From NCBI GenBank assembly GCA_963782495.1, contig CAWAJU010000004.1, positions 1 to 64,000 of the forward strand: a DNA stretch of 64,000 bases, written 5' to 3'. The first letter of the stretch is position 1; every line of letters begins with the position of its first letter. The notes under the pieces were generated by a model, which searched no databases, was not told where the DNA came from, and saw only the letters and a list, made by a program, of their open reading frames with translations. The position numbers and the translations under genes are program-made. Positions 1 through 8,525 of this stretch are shown piece by piece. This DNA comes from DASQBT01 sp963782495. GTDB taxonomy: Bacteria > Pseudomonadota > Gammaproteobacteria > Burkholderiales > Thiobacillaceae.

Positions 1-125
1 TTTGCGCCAGTTTGGAGAGCGCCGGCAAGGTCGGCGATTTACAGGTAATTGCAAAAGATCGGTTGCGCTTCGAGACCGCGTGGGCAGAAGTGGATGCCTG
101 CATAGATACTGTTCTCTCGGTCTAA
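1..125 (+). CDS. C-terminal tail of an unidentified protein (partial)
   Basis: The frame beginning at base 3 reads about 40 residues (CASLESAGKVGDLQ... ending ACIDTVLSV) to a TAA at 123-125; the start lies outside the window. The SAGKVGDL stretch with helical sequence after it could be the end of an Hpt-like or other signalling protein, which would suit the response-regulator remnant 55 bases downstream. I cannot name it with confidence. Confidence 0.35.
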   Translation, partial: CASLESAGKVGDLQVIAKDRLRFETAWAEVDACIDTVLSV

Positions 126-179
126 TGCGCGGGAATGGAAACAGGTCTCTGATTCACATTGTCGGAAGTGTCCGAGAGT

Positions 180-510
180 ATGAAAACGCTTCTAATCGTT
201 GACGTTCCCTTCGTGCTCAAACTGCTGACGCGCCAATTGGAGCAGCTTGAGGTCACCAATGTCGCGTGCCATGAACACGCGGAGGACCCGCAGGCCGCCG
301 CTTGAAACCAGCATCTGAGCACGTGAGCTGGTGTTCTGCGATCTCCAAATGCTGGAGATGGAGGGAGTGGAATTTGCGCGCCAGATGGCGCGCATCGATG
401 ATATTGGAGAGCTGGTCCTGGTAAGTGGCGAGAGACCGAACAGATGCTCGCGGAGATTTGCGAGCGCTCCTTACCACGCACACAGGATCGGCATCAGTTT
501 GCGCTTCGAT
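180..510 (+). pseudogene. Broken CheY-like response regulator (receiver domain remnant)
   Basis: An ATG at 180 opens a receiver-like beginning (MKTLLIVDVPFVLKLLTRQ) that stops at about 302. The domain resumes in another frame near 331 with VFCDLQMLEMEGVEFARQM, where the Asp of CDLQM is the phospho-acceptor position, followed by LVLVSGE, the usual beta-4 strand. A further shift near 430 gives QMLAEICERSL. Single-base shifts therefore break one receiver domain into at least three frames. The conserved second acidic residue of the LLIVDD motif is also changed (VDVP). It probably belonged with the HDOD-REC-GGDEF gene downstream. Confidence 0.6.
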
Positions 511-764
511 GACTTCTGGATAGCGCCAGTTCACCACGTTTCCCGCAAGCGGATCTTGGAGGAATCCATCACTTTGACCGATTTCCCTTTGCGTTTTCGT
601 ACGCATGCAGTGCTACCGACCATAAGTGGCCTGTCCAAGCGGCCACCCAGAACCGCCGGTCGTCTGCCTTTAGCGGGCCATTAATATCTACGATAGCTGG
701 AATTGGGAGAGCCCTCCGCGGCAGCCGCGCTATCATACTGCAAGTTACATTCCACTGGAGTGGC

Positions 765-2744
765 TTGAGTCCCACCAGGGTGGCGCTTGATAGCGTGCCA
801 TCCACCTTGCACAGGATCTGTGAACATCAGCACGAGAACATGAAGAAAGTTGAACAATTGCGGATGACCGGCGAGCTTCCCAGCCCCAAAGGGATAGCGA
901 TGGCCATTATGGAGATAAGCGGGCGAGAGGACGCGACCATACATGACGTGACCAGGATCGTGCAAACCGATCCCGCCTTGTCCGGACGCATCTTGCGTCT
1001 GGCAAACTCGGCGGCAAACTCTGGCCGGGCGGTGGTCTCAATCAATGACGCGGTCATGCGTCTCGGCATGTCCACCGTCCGCCAGCTGGCCATGGGCTTC
1101 TCCCTAGTGGATCAGTATTACCGAGGACCCTGCCACGGTTTCGACTATTCGCGCTTCTGGTCCCATTCCCTGATGATGGCGGTGGCCAGCCAGGCCCTAG
1201 GTACAATTGTGCGGATAGGGACTACGGACGATCTCTTCTCCTGTGGGCTGTTGGCGCAGATCGGCCGACTGGCTCTGGCCACCGTATATCCCGCCGATTA
1301 CAGCGCAATTATCGAAGAGCAGGCCAGCGGGGAGGTACTGCTGGCATTGGAGCGTGAGCGACTGGAGATTGACCACATCGAGTTCACCGCCGCTCTCTTG
1401 GCCGACTACGGCATCCCCAAGGCTCTTGCGGAACCGATTAACTACCACGAGGCACCGGAACAATCTGGCTTTGCCGAAGGCTCACGGCCTTACTTGTTGA
1501 CGCATCTGTTCTTCCAGGCTCGACGCATGGCCGATCTCGGTTTGTCATCCGAAACTGAACGACACGCCAAGATTCCGGAACTCATGCGCTTGGGTGGCAT
1601 GATTGGCTTGGACGCCCGGGCCTTCGGTGAGCTATTTGACGACGTGGTGCGGCAATGGCAAGAGTGGAGCGAGCTCCTTAAGGTTCCCGCTGCCAAGCTG
1701 CCTCCCTTCGATACCATGGTCAACGCACCAGCTTTCCGCTCGGATCAGGAATCCAAGTTGGCCCGCATGCGGGTGCTGCTGGTGGAAGACGAGCCCACGA
1801 CCGTCATTATTACGGAACGAGCGCTGCGCGACTTGATGGGCTGTACAGTCTATTCGGCGGAGAACGGCAAGGATGGGCTGGCACTGGCGCTTCAGGTGAT
1901 GCCGCAGATCGTGATCACCGACTGGCATATGCCGGAGATGAATGGTTTGGAATTCTGCCGGGCACTGCGCGCGACCGACTGGGGCCAGTCCATGTACGTG
2001 ATCATGCTGACCGGCTTGGAAACTGAGGACAAGATCGTCGAAGCCTTCGAGGCCGGGGTAGACGATTACATCTCCAAGCCCGTGAACCTCCGCGCCCTGA
2101 GTGCCCGAATGCGCGCCGCTCTGCACTATGTGAGGCTCTTGGAGGCATGGGACCGGGACCGGGCACAGCTCAGGCAGTTCGCGGCGCAACTGGCCATTAG
2201 CAATCGTCGGCTGGAGCACGTCGCGATGACCGATCTGCTCACTGGGATACCCAACCGGCGAGCAGGCATGGAAGCCTTGGCCAAGGCTTGGAGCGCATCA
2301 CAGCGGACCGCTCAACCGGTCGCGGCACTTGTGATCGATATAGATAATTTCAAGGCTATCAACGACCGGTTCGGCCACGCTGTAGGCGATGTTGTTCTGC
2401 AGGAGGTGGCCAAAGCAATACAGTCTGCCGCCCGCAAGCATGACAGCGTCAGCCGAATCGGGGGCGAGGAGTTCCTTCTCGTGTGTCAGAACACAGACTC
2501 CACAACGGCGATGCTGGCGGCCGAGCGCCTGCGCGCGCTGGTCAAGATGCTGAATGTCAAGGCCGCAGAGACGTACATTCAAACATCAGTCAGCATAGGA
2601 GTGGCCAATCTGGAGGAAGGCATGCTAGAGGTGGATGAAATGGTCCGCGGGGCCGATAAGGCCCTGTATTCAGCCAAGCGCGCGGGTCGGAACCGGGTCT
2701 GCCTATTCGCTCACGGCAAGACTCAGTGCGCTCAAAGCCAGTGA
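765..2744 (+). CDS. HDOD - receiver - GGDEF signalling protein (diguanylate cyclase)
   Basis: A 659-residue cytosolic signalling protein. Residues about 30-235 form an HDOD domain (SPKGIAMAIMEI, DPALSGRILRLANSA). Residues about 335-455 form a receiver domain (RVLLVEDEP, phospho-Asp in ITDWHMPEMNG, Lys in ISKP). Residues about 490-645 form a GGDEF domain with an intact GGEEF active site and an RKHD sequence at the correct distance for the product-inhibition I-site, so c-di-GMP synthesis is expected. A TTG at 765 has a GGAG just upstream; the first ATG in frame is at 840 (MKKVEQLR) and could be the true start, since homology begins soon after it. The neighbouring receiver remnant suggests a former two-component cluster. 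Output and stimulus are unknown. Confidence 0.85.
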   Translation: MSPTRVALDSVPSTLHRICEHQHENMKKVEQLRMTGELPSPKGIAMAIMEISGREDATIHDVTRIVQTDPALSGRILRLANSAANSGRAVVSINDAVMRLGMSTVRQLAMGFSLVDQYYRGPCHGFDYSRFWSHSLMMAVASQALGTIVRIGTTDDLFSCGLLAQIGRLALATVYPADYSAIIEEQASGEVLLALERERLEIDHIEFTAALLADYGIPKALAEPINYHEAPEQSGFAEGSRPYLLTHLFFQARRMADLGLSSETERHAKIPELMRLGGMIGLDARAFGELFDDVVRQWQEWSELLKVPAAKLPPFDTMVNAPAFRSDQESKLARMRVLLVEDEPTTVIITERALRDLMGCTVYSAENGKDGLALALQVMPQIVITDWHMPEMNGLEFCRALRATDWGQSMYVIMLTGLETEDKIVEAFEAGVDDYISKPVNLRALSARMRAALHYVRLLEAWDRDRAQLRQFAAQLAISNRRLEHVAMTDLLTGIPNRRAGMEALAKAWSASQRTAQPVAALVIDIDNFKAINDRFGHAVGDVVLQEVAKAIQSAARKHDSVSRIGGEEFLLVCQNTDSTTAMLAAERLRALVKMLNVKAAETYIQTSVSIGVANLEEGMLEVDEMVRGADKALYSAKRAGRNRVCLFAHGKTQCAQSQ

Positions 2745-2776
2745 TCGAATTCGCCTTAGATCAGTGCATGCGCATT

Positions 2777-3152
2777 CAAGACTAAGGATATCCGGGCCAT
2801 CCGAATTCACCTACAAAACGAACACGACGTTCGCGACCCGGCCATGTTCAGCCTGGCAATCGACAGCAAGCTGCGCGGCTGCGATCTCGTGAACCTGCAC
2901 GTGCGGGACGTGACGCACGGCAACCAAATATTGCCCCGAGCGATGGTGGTGCAGCGCAAGACCCAACGTCCGGTCCAGTTCGAATTGACTGAGCCGACCA
3001 GCTCTGCCGTCTCGGCATGGATCGAAGAGGCCAATTTGAGGCCGGAGCGCTATCTGTTCACCAGTCGCCTGGCGAAATCGCCTCATATTTCAACACGCCA
3101 GTATGCCCGGATCGTGCATCAATGGGCTGCCGCCCGACTCAGTTCGCCATAG
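2777..3152 (+). pseudogene. Tyrosine recombinase/integrase remnant
   Basis: The frame running through about 2777-3152 reads KTKDIRAIRIHLQ, then FSLAIDSKLRGCDLVNLHVRDV, then SARIVHQW-like text. This is the middle of a small phage-type integrase family whose catalytic domain follows this pattern. The N-terminal region is missing, and the frame stops before the H-x-x-R...H...Y catalytic segment that should follow. It is therefore truncated at both ends and cannot be active. It marks the left side of the accessory region. Confidence 0.65.
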
Positions 3153-3179
3153 CGGCACCCGGTAAAAGGAGCTCCTAAC

Positions 3180-3764
3180 ATGCGCGAGATGAAGGTGTCT
3201 GCCCTCTGGTCATTCCCTGCCATTCTGGTCGCCACTGTAACGGCCATGGCGAGCACCGTGCAAAGCACCAACCCGAGCAGCGGCTTGTCCAACTGGCAGT
3301 CCGAGGACACGCTGTTCAGCCTTCAGCTTCTTCAGCTCATGCTGGACAGCGTGCGTGCCGTGTATTCCAACAAGGCCTTCCCGCGCGCGCTGGTGGAGGA
3401 AATGGCGGGCTACTGCATGTTCGGCTCCGTCATACGCAACCTGGCTGACGAACCAATCAGCTACGACGTGGCCGACTGGCGCGCGGTCACCGCCGATGGC
3501 GTGCGGCACCAACTACGGACGAAGACCGAGTGGCTGAAGATATGGCAGAGCCAGGGCGTGGATTTCGGCTGGTCCATCCTGCCTGCGGCCCAGACGCTCG
3601 AAGTCGGTGATTGGGGCCAGGGCTTCACCACGGTCAAGCTTCCCCACGGTACACGCTTCGATCTTGATTATTCCTGGAGGCAACATGGCAAAACATTTCA
3701 CGCCATTCTCGAAGGGCTCCAGTGCGCCCTCGAACAACTCCCCGTCCTGCCCGGCAAACCCTGA
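3180..3764 (+). CDS. Hypothetical exported protein
   Basis: A 194-residue protein preceded by a good ribosome-binding site (AAAGGAG about 10 bases before the ATG). Residues 10-27 form a hydrophobic signal-like segment (LWSFPAILVATVTAMAS), so export or membrane anchoring is likely. The rest is soluble, with a helical middle and a C-terminal part rich in Trp and Gly. I do not recognise the family. The next gene starts 80 bases inside its 3' end, so the two are probably co-translated, which links it to the thiol-redox protein. Confidence 0.6.
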   Translation: MREMKVSALWSFPAILVATVTAMASTVQSTNPSSGLSNWQSEDTLFSLQLLQLMLDSVRAVYSNKAFPRALVEEMAGYCMFGSVIRNLADEPISYDVADWRAVTADGVRHQLRTKTEWLKIWQSQGVDFGWSILPAAQTLEVGDWGQGFTTVKLPHGTRFDLDYSWRQHGKTFHAILEGLQCALEQLPVLPGKP

Positions 3765-4308
3765 ACGGCGTGACGCCCTGATCGCCTTGGGCGGGCTCGG
3801 CCTTGGCCTGCTGACCACTGGCGTGGCGCGTGCCGATCTGCCCGAGCCGCCGCTCACCCACATAATGGCCCCGGTCAAACCGCCCAAACCGGCACCGGAT
3901 TTCAGCCTGCCGGACATGGATGGCAAGATCCACAAGCTCTCCGACTATCCTGGCAAGGTGGTGCTGCTCAACTTCTGGGCGACATGGTGCCCGCCCTGCA
4001 GGCGTGAACTGCCCTCCATGGAAAAGCTGTATCTGGACCTGAAGGGCAAGCCATTTCAAGTTCTGGCCTGCGATCAGCAGGAAGACGGCGATACCGTGTT
4101 CGCCTTCACTGGCCAGTTGGACCCGGCGCCTACCTTCCCCTTGCTCCTGGATGGCAAGAGCGCCGTATCCAAGGCATACGGCGTCCCCGGCCTACCCACC
4201 ACCTTCCTCATCGACACGACGGGGCAGATCGCCTATCGGGCCGTAGGCGGGCGTGAATTCGGCCACCCCGCGATCCGTGCGCTGATAGAGGAATTGATGG
4301 CCGCGTAG
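3685..4308 (+). CDS. TlpA/ResA-like thiol-disulfide oxidoreductase
   Basis: A 207-residue exported thioredoxin-fold protein. The start chosen is the ATG at 3685, which has GGAGG four bases upstream. Residues about 28-50 hold an RR followed by a hydrophobic run and an ARA cleavage site, so Tat or Sec export is plausible. The AhpC-TSA/Redoxin domain follows (APDFSLPDMDGK), with the redox motif WCPPC at about residue 100 and the cis-Pro loop GLPTTFLID. TlpA-type proteins reduce periplasmic disulfides, for example during cytochrome c or oxidase maturation. It overlaps the preceding exported protein by 80 bases. The exact substrate cannot be told from sequence. Confidence 0.85.
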   Translation: MAKHFTPFSKGSSAPSNNSPSCPANPERRDALIALGGLGLGLLTTGVARADLPEPPLTHIMAPVKPPKPAPDFSLPDMDGKIHKLSDYPGKVVLLNFWATWCPPCRRELPSMEKLYLDLKGKPFQVLACDQQEDGDTVFAFTGQLDPAPTFPLLLDGKSAVSKAYGVPGLPTTFLIDTTGQIAYRAVGGREFGHPAIRALIEELMAA

Positions 4309-4428
4309 CGCGGAGGATAAGCCGTAGGGCATAGGGGTAACCTCATACGGCGTTACTGATTCGCAAAAGACCGATCAGAGGACCATAGCGGATGCGCTTG
4401 CCTTGTTGGGCGTAAGACCGCTTCGGCC
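4309..4428. other. Short spacer before the nested RIT structure
   Basis: About 120 bases between the thioredoxin gene and the outer terminal repeat. No gene is visible. Confidence 0.4.
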
Positions 4429-4526
4429 GATTATGTAGACCGCTCGATTATGTGGAATTGAGCCTCTGGATACGCGCCAACCGCTGATGGGCAGAGGCCG
4501 GCGCGCTTTTTGTTTTCCACATAATC
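4429..4526. repeat. Outer recombinase-element terminus, left
   Basis: GATTATGT at 4429 and GATTATGTG at 4446 lie 17 bases apart, and the inverse CACATAATC lies at 4518, 72 bases further on. The mirror-image terminus at 8428-8525 has the same motifs with the same spacings of 17 and 72 bases. CACATAATC overlaps the stop codon of the adjacent recombinase fragment. This is read as the end of an older RIT-type element. Confidence 0.7.
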
Positions 4527-4758
4527 ACAACGTCTTCAGGAAGTTGATCAACGAGTCAGGAGCACGGTAGCGGTGGATCCTGACGTCGGGCTCATGCAGT
4601 CTGGCCAAAGCGCGATCCTTCATCGTCAGATCGGCTTCAACGTAGTGATGAGTGGTTACCGGACTCTCATGACCAAGCCAAAGTGCGATGACGCTGATGT
4701 CGACGCCCGCCTGTAACAGATGCATAGCTGTGGTGTGGCGCCTATGTCTCTGTAGACA
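4525..4758 (-). pseudogene. 3' fragment of a RitC-like tyrosine recombinase, left copy
   Basis: On the minus strand this encodes the C-terminal catalytic part of a tyrosine recombinase: RHTTAMHLLQAG, ALWLGHES, then the active-site Tyr in TTHHYVEADL, ending in INFLKTL. It starts inside the conserved H-x-x-RH motif at the junction with the inner element, so the first two thirds of the gene are absent. An almost identical fragment occurs in the opposite orientation at 8203-8429. The fragment also resembles the C-terminus of the intact RitC at 4883-5881, so all three come from related elements. Confidence 0.75.
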
Positions 4759-4765
4759 TAGTAGA

Positions 4766-4795
4766 CACTATCTACCCTCCCTGACTATGTCTTGT
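4766..4795. repeat. RIT inverted repeat, left
   Basis: Thirty bases identical to the reverse complement of 8159-8188. It includes CCCTCCCTGACTATGTC. Confidence 0.85.
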
Positions 4796-4882
4796 AATTT
4801 GAGAGCGCCTGCAGAGATAATTGGCGATCATGGGCACATCGGGTAAATCCTCATTCAATTACCCGACATAGTCCCGTGATGT

Positions 4883-5881
4883 CTACAGACTATTGAGAAA
4901 GGCCAATAGTTGATCGCCGGGTTGAAATCTTCCCGATTTGGCCTTCCGGGGTGTCGTCTTGGCTAGGGCTTGTTCCTTCATCGCTAGTGTCGCGTCGAGA
5001 TATATCTGTGTCGTCTCCACCGATTCATGGCCGAGCCACAATGCAATCACAGCGCGATCAGCGCCTGCTTGCAGAAGGTCCATGGCCATGGTGTGCCTCA
5101 AGCGGTGAACGGTGACTCGCTTTTGCTTCAACGAAGGGCACACTTTGGATGCCGCCAGGCGATGCTTGGTCAACAGGTACTGCACGCCGTGGACGCTGAG
5201 ACGTTCACCCTTGGTGCTGGGGAACAGCACATTTCCATCACCGCGTTGCGGTTCCCGCAACCAAGCTTTCAACACGACCCGCGTGGACTTGGCAAGGGGT
5301 GTACAGCGCTCTTTGCGGCCCTTGCCGATCACGCGCAGGTGAGCGCCGACCCCGAGGATGAGGTCCTCTCGTTTGAGACCGGTCATTTCAGATAGGCGCA
5401 GCCCCGTCTGCACCGCCACCAGCAGAAAGGCGTGATCGCGCCGGCCAGACCAGGTGCGCTGATCCGGAGCGTCAAGCAAGGCATCGACTTCGGGACGTGT
5501 AAGAAACGGAACTAAAGTGCGAGTGAAACGTTTGCTGGGGATAGCGAGGACACGCTGGATCTGTGCAGAATGGTCTGGGGCCTCGAAAGCGGTGTATCGA
5601 AAGAAGGAGTGAATCGCGGTGAGGCGCAGATTACGGCTCCGAATGCTCACGCCCTGACGTTTCTCCAGGTCATCCAGGAACGCCACGACCAAAGGGGCAT
5701 CGATCTCATCGAAGCTCAGGCGTGACGGCGGTTTGTGTAGCCGCTGCTGAACGAACTTCAGAAATTGACGAAAGGTATCGCGATAGGAGCCGATCGTGTG
5801 GGGACTCGCCTGGCGCTGCTGCATTAGGCGCTGGGTAAAGTAACGCTCCAACAGCGGAGCAAAGCTGGCTGGGGTGGTCAT
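4883..5881 (-). CDS. ritC: RIT tyrosine recombinase, third gene (RitC-type)
   Basis: A 332-residue integrase of the XerC/D type. The SAM-like N-terminal core-binding domain covers about residues 10-100 (ASPHTIGSYRDTFRQFL). The catalytic domain shows Arg in TGLRLSE, HRLRHTMA, LGHES and the nucleophile Tyr in TTQIYLDA. The ATG at 5881 overlaps the TGA of the second recombinase (ATGA), which fixes the start; a longer upstream frame to 6040 lies inside that gene. It ends about 10 bases before the RIT terminal motif region. It is presumed to act with the other two recombinases in element transposition; the division of labour is not known to me. Confidence 0.88.
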   Translation of the reverse strand: MTTPASFAPLLERYFTQRLMQQRQASPHTIGSYRDTFRQFLKFVQQRLHKPPSRLSFDEIDAPLVVAFLDDLEKRQGVSIRSRNLRLTAIHSFFRYTAFEAPDHSAQIQRVLAIPSKRFTRTLVPFLTRPEVDALLDAPDQRTWSGRRDHAFLLVAVQTGLRLSEMTGLKREDLILGVGAHLRVIGKGRKERCTPLAKSTRVVLKAWLREPQRGDGNVLFPSTKGERLSVHGVQYLLTKHRLAASKVCPSLKQKRVTVHRLRHTMAMDLLQAGADRAVIALWLGHESVETTQIYLDATLAMKEQALAKTTPRKAKSGRFQPGDQLLAFLNSL

Positions 5882-6822
5882 GGTTGATCCCCCCAGCGGT
5901 GCTCGAGCCGGCGCATTGCCTCTCGCATCAATTCCGGAGAGGCGCTCAAATACCACTGCGTATCCGCGACGTGGACATGGCCGAGATAGGCGGATAAGAT
6001 CGGCAGGCGACGCTCTGGATCCTGGTTGGATCGATACCACTTCACAAGCGTGTTTGTTGCGAAGCGGTGCCTCATGTCATGCAAGCGTGGCCCGTGACTG
6101 TCGACTACGCCACGCAGACCGATCTGCCGGGACAACGCATAGAAAGTCCGATGAATGTCTCCGCTGTCCAAACAGTTGCCCCGGCTGGACACGAACAAGT
6201 AGGAGGACACCGGCCGTGCCGCCCAATGCCGTTTGCGTCGCGCAATGTAGTCGGCGAGCACTTTGCACGTCGAGGCATGCACTGGCACGAGTCGCGACTT
6301 GCCCAGCTTGGCGCCGCGGATAGTCAATACCGCCGCCTTCAGATCCACGTCCTGAAGCTCGAGATTGCGGGCTTCGCCGAGACGCAGGCCCGAGACGCTC
6401 AGTAATCCAAACAGGCAATGGTAGAGCCACGGTCGCAGTTCACCGCGTTCATAGCGGCAGGGCATGTCGAGCGCGGCGCGCAGCAAGCGTCGAATCTCAT
6501 CATCCGAGTACAGGTACGGTCGCGCCCGCTGCGGGTGGAACGGCAACAAGCCCTGCGGCGGAATCTGCGTGCGTGGATCGGTGGCACTGCGATGCCGCGC
6601 AAATCCGCGGACGAAGCTCAATCGTTGCGCCCGGTGCGCGGGTTGGGCATCTACCGGCTGCTGAGCCCAGGCCAGTGCCAGCGCCTGAGTGATGAAGGAA
6701 GCGCGGTGCCGCTCCATGAAGGTGACGAAATCAAGCAATCCCTTGCCGGCATCCTTTAGCTTGAATCCCAAACCGCGCCGCAGGCTCAGGTACTCTTGAA
6801 CGGCCTCTCGAAGCGTGTTCAT
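5878..6822 (-). CDS. ritB: RIT tyrosine recombinase, second gene (RitB-type)
   Basis: A 314-residue tyrosine recombinase. The ATG at 6822 overlaps the stop of the first gene (ATGA) and has GGGAGG upstream. Catalytic features are Arg in SGLRLGEARN, HDMRHRFAT, LGHVHV and Tyr in TQWYLS. The C-terminal segment between the two His motifs is longer than in XerC-type enzymes (WYRSNQDPERRLP), a trait distinguishing this trio member from its neighbours. It lies in the middle of the three-gene operon, overlapping by 4 bases on both sides. Confidence 0.88.
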   Translation of the reverse strand: MNTLREAVQEYLSLRRGLGFKLKDAGKGLLDFVTFMERHRASFITQALALAWAQQPVDAQPAHRAQRLSFVRGFARHRSATDPRTQIPPQGLLPFHPQRARPYLYSDDEIRRLLRAALDMPCRYERGELRPWLYHCLFGLLSVSGLRLGEARNLELQDVDLKAAVLTIRGAKLGKSRLVPVHASTCKVLADYIARRKRHWAARPVSSYLFVSSRGNCLDSGDIHRTFYALSRQIGLRGVVDSHGPRLHDMRHRFATNTLVKWYRSNQDPERRLPILSAYLGHVHVADTQWYLSASPELMREAMRRLEHRWGDQP

Positions 6823-8057
6823 CGCACACCTCCCGGCCACGGCAAAGCCAGGCGTCGCAATGCGTTGAGATCGACCTTGGCGTAGATCTTTGTGGTCTGT
6901 GGATGGCGATGGCCCAACAACTCGCCGATCTCGCCAAGCGAGGCGCCTTGGCGCAACATCTCGGTCGCCAATCCATGGCGAAACTGGTGTGCGCCAGCGG
7001 TAGGGGCATTGATGCCGGCGCGCTTGAGGGAATGGCGAACGATGGATCCAACCCCACTCGCCCCCAGAAAACCGCGGATCGGTGCTTTGGCGCGTAAAAA
7101 TACGCGGCGGCTGGTGCTCTGCGGTCGCCCCCGCCGCAGGTACGCGGCGATCGCTTGGCCGACCTCCGTGGGCAAGGGCAGTTCGCTACGCGGCCCACTC
7201 TGGCCGTGCACGCTCAATTGTCCTGCGTTCCAGTCAATGTCGTCGAGTTCGAGAAGTGCCACTTCACCTGCACGCAACCCCAATCGCGCGAGAAAGAGCA
7301 AGATGGCATAGTCGCGACGTCCTATCGCGGTATGTCGATCGATGCTGGCCAGCAACTGACGCACCTGATCCGCCGCAATCCCGCGCGGGATCGACGTCAT
7401 CGACCAGTTGGCCACTACAGGAACGGCGGCGGCCAGATCCAGCGTAATGTCGCCGCAATAGCGCACGTAGTGGAGGAATGAACGCAGCGCGGTGGTCATG
7501 AGCTTTGTCCGCTTCAGGTGCAGATGCGGCACTCGGCGCTGTACAAATTTCACGACGTCCTCGGCACACAGCCGCGAGAGCCTGACTCGTCCATCGCCGA
7601 AACAATCTTTGAGAAAGTCGCGGATGAACGGCACGTAGTTGATGATCGTCGCTTTGGCCAAGGCACGCGCTTCGCGCAAATATTTCTCGTAGCCTTGTGC
7701 GCAGTGCTCAGCCGGGGTCAGTCGGCGTGCTGATACCTTCTCGGCAGGAATCACGCCCTCACGGCGCAGAAAATCAATGAGATGACTGAGCGCAGCAGAA
7801 TCCTCCGAATGAGACCGTTGGTGTCGATAACGATATCTTAGATACAGCGCCGGATGCTCGGAGCCAATCCTGCGCACTCCAACCCCCTTCTGCTTAAGCC
7901 ATCGGTCAAAACATGCAGCAATGCGAACCTGGTACTTCAACGCCCACAAACCGTATCCTTGCTCGCTCATCGATTGTGCAAACGAGACGATATGAGCTGC
8001 GAGCGGACCTTCAGGCTGCCGAGATAAGACTACTTGGCTATTGATGACGAATTTCAC
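6819..8057 (-). CDS. ritA: RIT tyrosine recombinase, first gene (RitA-type)
   Basis: A 412-residue tyrosine recombinase and first gene of the trio. It has a long N-terminal arm (residues 1-150), a core-binding domain (about 130-210, AKATIINYVPFIRDFL) and a catalytic domain with Arg in LGLRAGE, HQFRHGLA, LGHRHP and Tyr in TTKIYAKVD. Translation starts about 130 bases inside the right inverted repeat, so the promoter must lie in or near the element end (8058-8160). Its stop overlaps the second gene. Confidence 0.88.
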   Translation of the reverse strand: MKFVINSQVVLSRQPEGPLAAHIVSFAQSMSEQGYGLWALKYQVRIAACFDRWLKQKGVGVRRIGSEHPALYLRYRYRHQRSHSEDSAALSHLIDFLRREGVIPAEKVSARRLTPAEHCAQGYEKYLREARALAKATIINYVPFIRDFLKDCFGDGRVRLSRLCAEDVVKFVQRRVPHLHLKRTKLMTTALRSFLHYVRYCGDITLDLAAAVPVVANWSMTSIPRGIAADQVRQLLASIDRHTAIGRRDYAILLFLARLGLRAGEVALLELDDIDWNAGQLSVHGQSGPRSELPLPTEVGQAIAAYLRRGRPQSTSRRVFLRAKAPIRGFLGASGVGSIVRHSLKRAGINAPTAGAHQFRHGLATEMLRQGASLGEIGELLGHRHPQTTKIYAKVDLNALRRLALPWPGGVR

Positions 8058-8158
8058 GATGGGCTCCTTCCCCGATTCTTCGGGCTGATGTAAAGGAGCC
8101 AGACTATGTCTATCCGGGGATCAAGAAGATGCCTAAAACCCTACGCAATCGAGGCGGC

Positions 8159-8188
8159 ACAAGACATAGTCAGGGAGGGTAGATAGTG
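8159..8188. repeat. RIT inverted repeat, right
   Basis: Reverse complement of 4766-4795, thirty identical bases. It contains GACATAGTC at 8163. Confidence 0.85.
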
Positions 8189-8217
8189 GCGCCTATGTCT
8201 CTGTAGACATAGGCGCC
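8188..8217. repeat. 30-base hairpin at the RIT insertion junction
   Basis: GGCGCCTATGTCT and its exact complement are separated by four bases (CTGT). The left junction (4737-4761) has the same left arm but its outer arm changes to TAGA instead of GCGC. The hairpin sits at the boundary between the inner RIT and the older recombinase fragment and could be the recombination target or core site. Confidence 0.7.
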
Positions 8218-8429
8218 ACACCACGGCCATGCATCTGTTGCAGGCTGGTGCCGACATCAGCGTCATCGCCCTTTGGCTTGGCCATGAGAGCCCGGCAACT
8301 ACACACCATTACGTCGAAGCTGATCTGACCATGAAGGAACGCGCTCTGGCCAGACTTCACGAACCAGAGGCGAAGACCCAGCGCTATCGGGCACCTGACT
8401 CGCTGATCAACTTCCTGAAGACGCTGTGA
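8203..8429 (+). pseudogene. 3' fragment of a RitC-like tyrosine recombinase, right copy
   Basis: Plus-strand counterpart of the fragment at 4525-4758. It reads RHTTAMHLLQAG, ALWLGHES and TTHHYVEADL to INFLKTL, differing from the left copy at about eight residues. It lacks the N-terminal domain and the first catalytic Arg. The two copies point away from each other, with the intact RIT between them. Confidence 0.75.
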
Positions 8430-8525
8430 TTATGTGAAGGGCGAAATTCGCGGTTGCCCCTGTCAATCAGCACTTGGTGCGCATTTCGATCCTTCACTTC
8501 ACATAATCAAGGCCTGTGCATAATC
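8428..8525. repeat. Outer recombinase-element terminus, right
   Basis: Mirror image of 4429-4526: GATTATGTG at 8428, CACATAATC at 8500 and CATAATC ending at 8525, with the same spacings of 72 and 17 bases. Together with the left terminus it delimits a 4.1-kb outer structure. Confidence 0.7.

Larger units (their letters stand above)
4766..8188. mobile_element. RIT (recombinase-in-trio) element
   Basis: Three different tyrosine recombinase genes lie in the same direction with ATGA overlaps, flanked by 30-base identical inverted repeats (4766-4795 and 8159-8188, beginning CACTATCTACC). This is the defining layout of RIT elements. Inside each end is a GACTATGTC...GACATAGTC pair (4783/4865 and 8102/8163). 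All three recombinases keep their catalytic residues, so the element may be active. It is inserted between two inverted copies of a ritC-like 3' end. Confidence 0.85.

Noticed and set aside
8429..8525. Possible attC-like or CRISPR-type repeat at the right of the RIT
   Set aside because: Only one motif set is present and it mirrors the left outer terminus exactly, so an element end explains it. No CRISPR array or integron cassettes are seen in the window.
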